Below are positions 22,901-32,699 of a stretch of DNA of 64,000 nt, piece after piece (position 1 is the first letter of the stretch; each line of letters begins with the position of its first letter). Origin of the DNA: Nageia nagi (Eukaryota; Pinophyta); the NCBI GenBank assembly GCA_050084985.1, contig JBITNC010000001.1, positions 176,328,001 to 176,392,000 on the forward strand, given 5' to 3'. The position numbers and the translations under genes are program-made. The notes below the pieces were generated by a model. That model did not search any database, was not told the DNA's origin, and saw nothing but the letters and a program-made list of their open reading frames with translations.

Positions 22901-23950
22901 ACACCATCATGCTTATGAAGTCGCCTTGAGATCAACTATCCTTGCAATTATGGTTCTTTTTCAAGCCTATATACTCCTTATGAAGTACTTTGGTGAATAT
23001 CAAGAAGCATTAGAGTATGCTATTATTAAGGGGGTTATTCTTAAGTGTCATTAAGTACATTTTAAAGTCTCATATCCCAACTCATGGTTGTTTTCCTTTG
23101 TCCTCAAAGTAGCATGCATGAGTCCTTAGTGAACCTTCTGGTGATCTTCATATTATCTCATCCTATTGAATCTTTTGGAAAAATATTATTTTCCTTGACT
23201 TCATTTGATTCCTTTAGCCTTTAATATCTTCCATGATGATACATTCAGTGAACAAACCTTGTATTTAGCTTCATTACCTACTCAACTCAATAGGTACAAT
23301 AGTTGGCAGTCATGTATTCTAGAAAGATGTGATGAATTCCATAAGGATGCCCTTCAACATTCATTAGAACTTCCTTTTTTTCACTTCAAGCTTTATAGTT
23401 TCATTTTAATATTTATTTTTAGTTATATTTGTTACATTAAGTGACCCTGCTTGGCTATTGCATTACATGTGAACCCACCCTTGGGCATGCTATCTTACAT
23501 GTGAACCCATCTTTAGGCATATATGTTGTCCTCACTTTGTATCCCTATATCTTATGTTAGTGTACATATGTTCAAACACAACATTATTTAGGATCTTTAT
23601 TATGAGCTCTTGGTATCTTACGATGTACCAACTGCATATTTGATGACATTTTAACTTCTAGTATTGATCAAATCTCACTCATGCATATTTATAGTTCTTT
23701 GATCTTACTTTCTTTAGAGGTTATTCAACTCTTCATTTGTATATGTTCATTGGAAATTATTTCTACAACATCTTTGTACCATATTTTCTTTTTTTCTCTC
23801 TTAGGGGGGAGATTTTCCCATAGGGTTTTCTCCTTTTCTTTATTTGTGAGAGATTTTGTATTGTTCATCAGTACCTCATCAGGCCATATTTTCGGGACTC
23901 ATAAGTATTGGTATATTTTTTGTGTCTATTACCTTATAACCTCACTTAAA
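19909..23950 (+). other. Interior of the non-coding LTR element
   Basis: About 4 kb, pyrimidine-rich on the plus strand, with scattered open stretches of 60-95 codons in all frames (for example 20887-21123, 21359-21607, 21953-22207 and 23681-23968). None has a retroelement motif or matches its neighbours. I treat these as chance frames. Confidence 0.65.
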
Positions 23951-23956
23951 GGGGGG

Positions 23957-24197
23957 TGTTGTAGTTAATTAATTTTTCTAGGTTAGAGTATCTAACTTTA
24001 GGGTTACTAAGTTAGTTGACAATAATTCATTTGAGGTATTTAATTCATTGTGCATGGGTTATCATTCTTATCCTTATCCTAGTTTGTTATGTTTAGATGA
24101 TTGAGATCATTCTAATACTATGGTTGTAATTGTTCATCCTTGGCTATTTAATCAAGGCTTATCATTGTAATAATATTAATTTTTCTATTTCCTTTCA
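23957..24197 (+). repeat. 3' LTR of the non-coding element
   Basis: It starts TGTTGTAGTTAATTAA right after the polypurine tract AAAGGGGGG (23948-23956) and ends TTTCTATTTCCTTTCA. The target-site duplication TTAAG follows at 24198-24202. Confidence 0.9.
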
Positions 24198-24202
24198 TTA
24201 AG

Positions 24203-25030
24203 TATGCCCTTATACTCTTTGATAGATAAAGAACTAAGGAACCAACCCTAATAGCATAACCTTTGTATGTGTTCTACTTACATGTATCCATACACATTTA
24301 GTGGATGATGGCTATAAATACTTTTATAGCATGAGTGACTCTTATTGCATTATTCCTAGGATGAATCATTATACATTTATTATTGACCTTATTTGTTGTG
24401 CAATCTATTACAAGGAAGCTTTGAATGTATCTACTAAAAGACACATAAAACCTGAATTGGGTATTTGGATATTTTTACTTATTGCTTGTAAATCAAATTT
24501 AATGCTTGTGAATGTGCTAATAGGAATGTATGAAAAATGTGGAAGAATACACAAATCCCAATATGTATTAAACAATATGGATGATCAAGATACTGTTTCA
24601 TGGAATGCAATGATCGTAAGATTTGCAAAAAATGAATTTTCTAAAATGGCTCAAGAGAATTTTAAGTAGATTCAATTGTTAGATGTAAAACCAAAATTTA
24701 TAACCTTTTCCATCATGCTTCTAACATGTACCTTTGAGCCCTAGAAGAAGGTATGGACATCCATCAAAGAGTAGTTGAAAATAATTTTACATTGAATATT
24801 ATGGTTTTGATTGCCTTGATAGACATGTATGCAAAATGATGAACAATGCACAAGGACCAAGAATTATTTGACAAGATGCATAATGAATTAATATTTTTAT
24901 GGAATGTAATGATTGGAGGATATGTAATTCATGGATACTTTAACTCTTTTATAGATGAAGTACTTGGGAACCAAACCTAATAGTATAACTTTTGTATATG
25001 TTTTATTTACATGTAGCCATGCAGATCTAG
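24203..25030 (+). pseudogene. Chimeric PPR pseudogene, copy 2 continued and copy 3
   Basis: It resumes the PPR broken at 19658 with ALILFDR, then VDDGYKYF-type residues. The open stretch 24301-24669 has SMSDSYCIIPRMNHYTFIID, the E-motif start KPELGIWIFLLIACKSN and the next PPR, MLVNVLIGMYEKCGRIHKS, then DTVSWNAMIVRFAKN. The same fusion appears again, without a stop at the junction. It continues to 25030 with DVKPKFITF, MDIHQRVVE, a terminal SHADLV-type block, and stops. Confidence 0.85.
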
Positions 25031-25289
25031 TTAATAATGATGAGTCAACATCATATCAGTAATATGTTCCTCATCAATAATTAATGAGTATAAAGCCTTT
25101 ATATGTATCCCATTATTAATTTAGTAATAAATTTGAAGATGTTATGTCAACAACTACTTAATCTACCTCAACTAATAAAGCATTATTCTCTCCCTAAGGA
25201 TATATTATTTACCTCCATTACACAAACTACATAACGATACTTTTTGGTTAATCATACCAATCTAAATTAGTATCAATAGGTAGCTTTGT

Positions 25290-25600
25290 TATTATGAGGG
25301 AGCTTTCAACTTCCCTACAAAATACCCATAAAATAGAAATTAGGTATGTGGAGGTATCTACATGGTGCTTGTAACTCAAATATTTAGGTTTTGAATGCCT
25401 TGATAAATATGTACATAAAATATGGAAGAATACAAAAGGCTTGGAAATTATTTGAGAAGGTGAAAAGTTGGTTTTCAAAAAAAAAAGCCCTAACACATGT
25501 ATACAAAATGTATAAGAATACATAAAGTCTAAGAATTTTTTTACAAGATGGTTGATGCAAAATCAATTTTAGGTAAGTGCAAGAAGATGGATCCACTTTA
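25290..25600 (+). pseudogene. Chimeric PPR fragment, copy 4
   Basis: It shows an E-motif start with GACNSNI just before a stop, then VLNALINMYIKYGRIQKA and KLFEKVKSW, the same fusion. Further on, CIYKMYKNT-type remnants near 25500-25560 suggest a collapsed second unit. There are many stops. Confidence 0.7.
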
Positions 25601-26727
25601 TGGCCAAAAAGTGGATGCTTTTTCTTTGATTTTCAGTTTGGTCATAATTGATCTCAAAATTTGAAGCACTTGGAGATGGAATCTTGAGAATATCACTTAA
25701 TTAAAATGTAGTGCTCCAATTCTAGTTTTCAAATATGTAATTTATTCCAATACACATATGATAGAAATTAAATTTTGGTAGGCATGTATAAAAACCACTA
25801 TTTAAAATTTATTATTTCATGATCATACCATACAATGTTTGACATACATAATTTGACCTAAATTAAAGTATTTTTTAAAATTCTTTTGGGAAAATATAGT
25901 TAATACATTGAAGAATATAGAGATTATTTTTTCATAATTATTTGATAAAAAAATTAAAAATTTTATTGGCCCTAATTAATTTTTTTAAAAGTGCTTGTGT
26001 TGGGCCAACATAACTTGACTTAAACTTATCTTTTTTTATATTTTTTTATTTAGTAGAGAATTATGTGTAGAATGCTATCATATAATTTTTTTCATAATTC
26101 GAAAAAAAGTTATTAAAAAAAATAAAACAACCTACTTTTTCATGTTTATAGAAAAGTTTGATTGCAAAATAAAAAACATATTATACTTGTAAAAAAAATT
26201 ATATATTTAAAACTCTCTTATCTGTAATGGGTTTTAATTTTGTAAAAATATTATATAAAAAGGATTATCAAATACTCATTAGAAGTTATTTTTTTCCATT
26301 TCCATTGATAGGAACTTGCATGTGCATGTTCAAGGTTGAGAATTCACTCATCATATCTCTCTCAATCCAAAATTCAAGGAAAACCTTGAGGGAAGTGGAT
26401 TTGAAATTTGGAATGGGATCCCATTATAAAAAGGTATCCCAATAGGATTGATATCTTGTTATGTATCGAGATCTTATTATTTAAAGTAAATTGGATCCAT
26501 TTAAAAATGAATAAGATCTCATTTTAATTGAATTTTTAGTTTTTCAAAATGGTTGGGTTTCCAAACCATAAATTGGGATCCTATTTTCATTTTGGCTTGA
26601 GAACCCAGACAAAATGGGATCACAATTTATATAACACAAGATCCAAGTCTATCGAAATATTTTGTAAGTTTTCCCATATCCATGTTTAGAGGATTAAATG
26701 TATTGCATGAACCCTTTAATGATTTAC
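25601..26727. other. AT-rich stretch without a recognised gene
   Basis: It contains long A and T runs and one 72-codon open stretch (26227-26445) with no recognised domain. Short repeats of GATCCCATT- and GGGATCC-like words occur near 26400-26620. Nothing else is supported. Confidence 0.5.
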
Positions 26728-27870
26728 AATGATTGCATGATACATACAAAATGGGTTTTCAAAAAAATCCCTAAGACATGTATGCAAAATATGGAAGAAT
26801 ATATAAGGAAAAGGATTTATTTGGTAATATGCATGATACAAATATAGTTTCATAATATACAATGAACTTCAGTACAAAAATACTCATAATACCTAAATTA
26901 GATGTGTGGAAATGTCTACATGGTGCTTATAATTTGAATGTTTGTGTTTTAAATGACCTAATAGACATGTATGCAAAATATGAAAGAATACACAAGGCCC
27001 AATAATTTTTTGACAAGATGAATGATGTAAACATAATTTCATGATCTATAATGATTGCATGATATGTATAAATTGGGTTTTTAGATAAAATCCCTAATAA
27101 TATCAAGGGATCATTGAACTTCATTGCCAAAATACTCATAAAACCTGAATTAGGTGTGTCAAAGTTTCTACATGGTGCTTGTAATTAGAATATTTTCATT
27201 TTGAATGCCTTGATAGACATGTGCTTAAAATGTAGAAGAATGCACAAGGAATGTTAATTATTTGACAAGATGCATGATGCAAACATAGTTTCATGGTCTA
27301 CAATGATTACATGATATGCACAAAATGGATTTTCAAAGAGAATCCTCAAGACTATCTAGGTACCATTGAACTTCATTGAGTATGTGGAAGTGTCTACATG
27401 GTTCTTGTACTTTAAATGTTCAGATTTTAAATATCTTGATATACATGCATGTAAGATGTGAAAGAATACACAAGACCTAAGATTTATTTGACAAGATGCA
27501 TGATCTAGATATGCACAAAATGGATTTTCTATAAAAGCCCTAAAGCTATCAAGGGACCATTGAACTTCACTACCAAAATACTCATAAAATATGAATTGAA
27601 GGTGTGGATGTGATTTGCATGTTTGGATTTTGAATACCCTAATATAAATGTATGTAAAATATGGAAGAATACATAAGTCCTAGGAAATGTTTAATAAGAT
27701 GCAAAATGGGTTTTGGAAAAAATAAATTCCCTAAGAAATATACACAAAATGTGGAAATATATGTTAGCATGGGGATTGTTTGACAATATGCATGATGTAA
27801 ATTCAATTTCATGGTCTGTAATGATCCCAATGTACACATAAAATGAGGTTTCAAAAAAAACATTAATATG
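26728..27870 (+). repeat. Tandem array of a PPR-derived module, about 250-bp period
   Basis: Repeat starts, marked by TGAACTTCATTRCCAAAATA or a variant, lie at about 26860, 27112, 27362 and 27557, giving spacings of 252, 250 and 195 bp. Each unit holds the E-motif start (KPELGV, FLHGACN), the fused PPR (ILNALIDMCLKCRRMHK), FDKMHDANIVSWSTMI and YAQNGFSK, and runs into the next unit. The frame is continuous across the 27112 unit into the next, apart from stops. The units are E/PPR chimeras of about 84 codons. None is a functional gene. Confidence 0.8.
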
Positions 27871-27879
27871 TGTATGTAA

Positions 27880-28240
27880 AATAAGAATGTACTTTCCTTT
27901 CCTCTATTACCAAGCCTCTCCTCCTTTGCCTCCTCTCCTTCTCTCCTCCCTCTACTCCTCTCTTCTCCTCAATTAAATGTCATTAAAATTAGGTTTAACA
28001 TCTTTTTTTATGAGATATGTGGATGGTATTTTCCCTCCACCTTATGATCTATGGTGGATGCTTAAAAGTTCCCCATAAAAACCACCATCAAAATGATATA
28101 TAATGGCAAATTTTGACCACTTGGTCAAATATGACTCAAATTGATTGTTATTAAAGACCTTTTTTGCTATAGTGATTGTAGAGTGAATACATGGAGAGAG
28201 AGGTCTATGAATTATGTATTTGTCCTTTCATTTGATTCTT
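27880..28240. other. Polypyrimidine stretch and flank, no gene
   Basis: The plus strand at 27893-27970 is almost pure C and T (CTCCTCCTTTGCCTCCTC type). The remainder to 28240 shows nothing I recognise. A similar but shorter CTCC-rich block precedes the related repeat at 44935. Confidence 0.55.
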
Positions 28241-28450
28241 ACACTCCCTCTCCTTCTCTTCACTCTACAATTATACATGATTCCAGAAAAGTAGTTCAAT
28301 ATTTTGACTCTATAACATTAAAAAGAAGGATTTCACAAATATTGTATCAATATACATAGGTAGTTACATTCACTTGATAATATGATATCAATAATCAACA
28401 ACATTATCTATTTGGATAAATATTTAATAATAATATTTTTTAGAACATGA
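28240..28450 (-). repeat. PPR 3'-flank repeat, copy a
   Basis: It shares TTTCACAAATA, TTCACTTGATAATATGAT, AACAACATTATCTATTTG and AAATATTTAATAA with 28840-28990 and 44930-45200. In each full case it lies on the 3' side of a minus-strand PPR E-motif remnant. This indicates that the PPR gene was duplicated together with its downstream DNA. Confidence 0.7.
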
Positions 28451-28559
28451 AATAAAACCAAGCTTACATGAATTATATAACAAAATAGATTCTTGAAAGT
28501 TGTAAAGATAAAACTTCTTATTTCTATCATTAAGAATTCATAATAAAATATAAACAATA

Positions 28560-28840
28560 ATCAATCCAACTATATCCAAGTGTATTCTTGATTCCTCTAT
28601 CTTTCATCAATGTTCTTACTCTTGAAAATCATCTTAGCTACCCACTTCAACATAAATATTTGAAAAAAGAGCATGAGATGGAGCATATTTAGGCTCTAAC
28701 AAGAAATGGATTGTTACCACAAATTTCCCTATTCTTGCATTCTTATGTGATCTAAAAGCACTACGAAGATACATCAACACACCCAATTCAAATTTGATAG
28801 GCATCTTACCAATGAAATCAAAGCTTCTTTAAGATAGCCT
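28560..28840 (-). pseudogene. PPR E-motif remnant (minus strand)
   Basis: Read from 28840 down: IDFIGKMPIKFELGV, LRSAFRSHKNARIGKFVV, then PSHALFSNIYVEVGS and decayed remainder. This is the standard uninterrupted E motif, in contrast to the fused version on the plus strand. It resembles the E region at 45560-45880. No intact upstream PPR tract is attached here; a remnant of one lies at 30335-30425. Confidence 0.75.
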
Positions 28841-28990
28841 ACATCAATATATATATATATATATAGGCAGTTGCATTCACTTGATAATATGATGTCAAAA
28901 ATGAATAATATTATCTATTTGTATAAATATTTAATAACATTATTTGAAAAAATTAAACGAAACATAATTTCCTTTCTAATTGAAATGATG
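28840..28990 (-). repeat. PPR 3'-flank repeat, copy b, with (AT)n
   Basis: A second copy of the flank repeat starts after an (AT)9-10 run at 28847-28865. It shares TTCACTTGATAATATGAT and GAAATGATGCACCATG with 45050-45200. A partial third copy is near 29085-29190. Confidence 0.65.
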
Positions 28991-30334
28991 CACCATGTAA
29001 TTCTCTAAGATTTTATAATTTGCATACATATTTACCAAGACATTCACAACCATAACATGTATCAAAAATCCACTTTTGGAGTGTTTTTTATATTTGAACA
29101 AATATTTAATAATTCCATTTTTCAAAAAAAAATGAAATGAAACATACTTTACTTTCTACTTGAAATCATGTATCATATCTTTATTTAAGACTCTTTAGAT
29201 CTTGCATTATGTTACATCAAAAAGAATATCCATTAGAAAATTCTCCATATTTGAAATGATGAACTTAAGGAAAACCCCTTTGATTCATAAAGGATATATC
29301 ATACAGCTTTAAAATTAAATCTAGAAAAAATAACTCATGGCTAAAGCTTACTTGGGTTCAATAGCATATATAATACCATATTTAAATCAAAAATTCCTAG
29401 CCTATTTCAAATAATAAAATAAAAAGGAAAATTAAGTAATTATGATATCATATGATTGACAATATAATAATGAGCATTAGAAATATTGTAATACATAGCA
29501 AGAAGAAGAACATCATACTATAAAATATGGTCTTTTATTCACTAAAATAAATAACTTTAGTCTAACAAAATAATATAATAAGGATACTTGTATCTCATAG
29601 AAAGGAAGTGTGTCCCAATATATAGATTTAGAAATTTGTAGCAAACACCCAAAATTCAAGATTATTTGATTGTAGATGCTACTTATATTAAATTTTAATC
29701 ATAAAAATTGACAATGAGCTTGGAACATTTACAATGGAAATGGTAAGATGAGGAAATGGAATAAGAATCCCACTTGCATCAAAATATCATAGCAAGAATG
29801 AACATGAGAAAATATATTGGTCATGAAAGTCATTATTGTTTAATAAGCCTAAATTGTGAGGATCATACTATTAATGACTCTATTCAAGTCCCATACTATT
29901 GTTTAATTTGATATTAAAATGAAAGGAAGCTCCTCTCAACACCTAAAAAGAAATAGTTTGAGATGCTCCACTCTCTCTCTCACACACACCATATTACCAA
30001 TCATCACACCACACCATATCAATAAAGAGGATAAATCATATATTATACCAAGTATGGAACAAGTTAAATATGCTCAAAAATATAAAATTTAAATGCATAT
30101 ATGTGCAAACTCTTTATAGACAAAAATGACTTGAAACTATGAGGATTCATCCTTATAATGTCAACTAATTCATAGCTTCTACTACAATACTATCCTAAAA
30201 TTCATAAACTCCCTTTTATGCTTCATATGAAATAATATCAAGTGAATAAAAATAAACATGTTGTTAAGAAAATGAAAGGATAACACCAACACTAACTTCC
30301 AAGAAATAATCTAGAGTTATAGAATATAAATCAT
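28991..30334. other. AT-rich stretch without a recognised gene
   Basis: Apart from the partial flank repeat at 29085-29190 and a CTCTCTCTCTCACACACACA microsatellite near 29971-29990, I see no coding signal, TIR or LTR. It lies between PPR remnants on the minus strand, so it may be decayed intron-like or intergenic PPR flank. Confidence 0.5.
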
Positions 30335-30425
30335 GGGCTTATGATAACAACAACCTAGGCTTTGAGGATGCTAGGAAAGGTGAATTGATTTGGTTGGACT
30401 ACTCTTTTTGTTTGTTGCATTTTAT
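30335..30425 (-). pseudogene. PPR fragment (minus strand)
   Basis: The minus strand reads MQQTKRVVQPNQFTFPSILK followed by A, then stops. The phrase PNQFTFPSILKA is typical of a PPR motif. The matching block in the larger pseudogene, SNQLTFPSILKACTKL, is at about 46880-46915. Only this short piece is readable. Confidence 0.65.
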
Positions 30426-30976
30426 GAAATAATATCAATGCCCATTTAAGAAATCTATATCTTTGGTAACCTAAAATTATCATGAATTTTTTTATAAGAA
30501 ACTCATTTTTACCCATATACTATGTAAAATTTGCATCAACATATATAGAAATTACTACATAAAATTTGGAACTGTATGGTCAATGCAAACATAACCATAA
30601 GATAATATATTGAATCTAAATAAAATGGTTTCACAATATGATAAAGAAAATAGCAAGAGTTGCTCTTCTCTCTTAATACAAAAGTATTGATTACTTGTAA
30701 TTCCAAGTATCTAATATCTATTGTTCATTGACTATTTTCTTTTTCCTTCAAGTATTTATTCTTTCATCTTTAGTGAGAATTTAATTATTATGCTATTAGA
30801 AATATTACATTTTCTACTCAATATAATTGAGTATTAATCAACTATTTGCATCACTTCAATAACTATACACCTCATTTACTTAAATATGTAAAATATGGTC
30901 TATTTCTACCTGAAAAATTCTTGGTATTTTAATCCATTAATAGTGCAAAATTTGCATCAACCTATAAATAAATTAA
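30426..30976. other. PPR 3'-flank sequence, left side of Gypsy insertion
   Basis: 30480-30790 and 30880-30976 align with 44690-44930 and 45275-45385, that is, with DNA on the other side of the Gypsy element. Shared words include AATTTGCATCAAC, ATTACTACATAAAATTTG and CCTTCAAGTATTTAT. This allows the empty target site to be reconstructed. Confidence 0.65.
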
Positions 30977-32682
30977 TGTTAATTGGTATAGCATAACCTC
31001 AAAGGGTTTGGTTTTATTGTGTTCTCCATTTCTCATAATGATAGGTTCCTTGAAAGAGTAGAAGGTGGTGGAGATGCACTCATGTTGGTTTTCTACTCAA
31101 TCTTCAATTTATAGGTCGGTTCCTATCTATATTTAAGGTCAACAGTAATAGGAAAGAAATGAAAGGATAAAGAATTACAAGAAAGAGACAAGTAAATAAA
31201 AAGAGTTATAAAAATAAGAAATATACAACCTAGGCATTGCAAAATAAGCAACAATCCATGCCCAAAATCAAGAATAGTAAGCTATCTCTCATTTGGGGTC
31301 TCATAATCATAATACACAACCATAATTTGAAGAAAATATTTCACACATAACATCCATAAAAGTAATAAATAGCTACTTTGTTGCAAGAGGGAAAAGAATT
31401 GTCTATTTGTATTATCATATGTGAATAGATCTTACAAATTTGAGCAAATTTGCTAGAATGTTTGGCCTTTTTTATCTCTAAAAGTTAGCTATTTATACAT
31501 CCTTCCCCCTTCGTGGGTGGTTGTGTTTTATTAATATACATAATTTATAGTATTAAATGAAACAACTAAAATAATACTATTTACATAAATACTACAACTA
31601 TGTTAGATTACACAATGAATAAGTACCAATAGCATGAGTATCTAAGAATTTGCAATTTTTGAATAGCCATGTCCATAGACCTACAATCCTTCTGACATGT
31701 CATTGATTGCTCCTTCTTTGGTCTTGTAGCTAATTAAATATATCATTGTAGCTTCTAAATAATTATTTATCTACAAATTTATGGGTATTATTTGGTACTA
31801 TGCTTTGTCAGCTACTATCTACTTCTTTGTAACCTTTATGATCTTTATTGTAGATGTCAGTAATCAGAGTAATGCTAGTTGGTAAACATTATGTTAACTT
31901 GGTTCAAGAATAAACTACCACTATTATGTGTAAATTAGTTAGTGTCCACACATTAACAAGGCCTTAGGAATCAAACACTTAAGATAAAGTGGACCCAAAT
32001 GTTCCTTCTTATGCATTACTCTTACCTTTGCTTAGTGGGTTCTATTTTCTTTATTCAAGCTTTATTGATGATCTAGCTCTTTTGGTACCTACTGATTTTA
32101 GTCAAAAATTATGATGTCATCACTCAAAATTAATAGGCTTTATTTTATTTCCTCACAAATCTTCATCTACCATTGCATGTTCTAGGACCCACTAATTTCA
32201 ATCAAAAATTATAACATCATCTCTTAGAATCGACAAGCTCTGTTTGATGTCTTCACAAATCTTCACTTGCCATTGAAAGTTTTGATACCCATTGATTTTA
32301 ATCAAAAATTATGAAATAATCACTTAGAATCAATGGGCTCTATTTGATATCTTGGATCTAAATTTATACAACTCCCAAACACTTGTATTAACAATTCTTG
32401 AACACTCTAAGGGAATGAATATAACTTCCAGACACTTTTACTTATAATTCTTGGTAACTCTAAGAGAAAGGAATGAGAATAGAAGTAATTGGTAAGAATA
32501 AAAAAATAAAAAAATTTACAATTCTCTAAGACCTATATTCACATAACTCCCAAACATTTGTATTTATAATTTTTAGACACTCTAAGGGAATGAAATGAGA
32601 AGAGGATGAATTGATAAGAATAAAAGAATAAAAAAATAATTTTGTATTACCTTCATTTAGAGTGTAATTCTAAAAGAATACA
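30977..32682 (-). repeat. 3' LTR of the 13.7-kb Gypsy element
   Basis: 1,706 bp. In element orientation it starts TGTATTCTTTTAGAATTAC and ends CCAATTAACA. It contains three 100-bp U3 repeats at 32101, 32201 and 32301, and a TATA-like box (minus-strand TATAAAT) at 31491-31497. Confidence 0.88.
32075..32350 (-). repeat. 100-bp U3 tandem repeat, three copies (3' LTR)
   Basis: Units are marked at 32101, 32201 and 32301 by TCAAAAATT, then ATGATGTCATCAC or variants, then a TTTGAT-containing block. Copy number is three here and four in copy A. Confidence 0.8.
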
Positions 32683-32699
32683 ATCTTCTGATAGCTCTT

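Larger units (their letters stand above)
19659..24197 (+). mobile_element. Non-coding LTR retrotransposon, complete, with TTAAG target-site duplication
   Basis: 4,539 bp. The 5' LTR is at 19659-19896 and the 3' LTR at 23957-24197. A methionine-tRNA-type primer-binding site follows the 5' LTR and a GGGGGG polypurine tract precedes the 3' LTR, so it is plus-oriented. It is flanked by TTAAG at 19654-19658 and 24198-24202. The 4.06-kb interior has no gag, protease, reverse transcriptase or integrase that I can find on either strand. This fits a large non-autonomous LTR element mobilised by a partner. The PPR reading resumes exactly after the duplication. Confidence 0.85.

Noticed and set aside
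19909-23950. Open stretches of 60-95 codons in the interior of the non-coding LTR element
   Set aside because: No gag, protease, RT, RNase H or integrase motif in any frame on either strand; pyrimidine-rich sequence yields such frames by chance.
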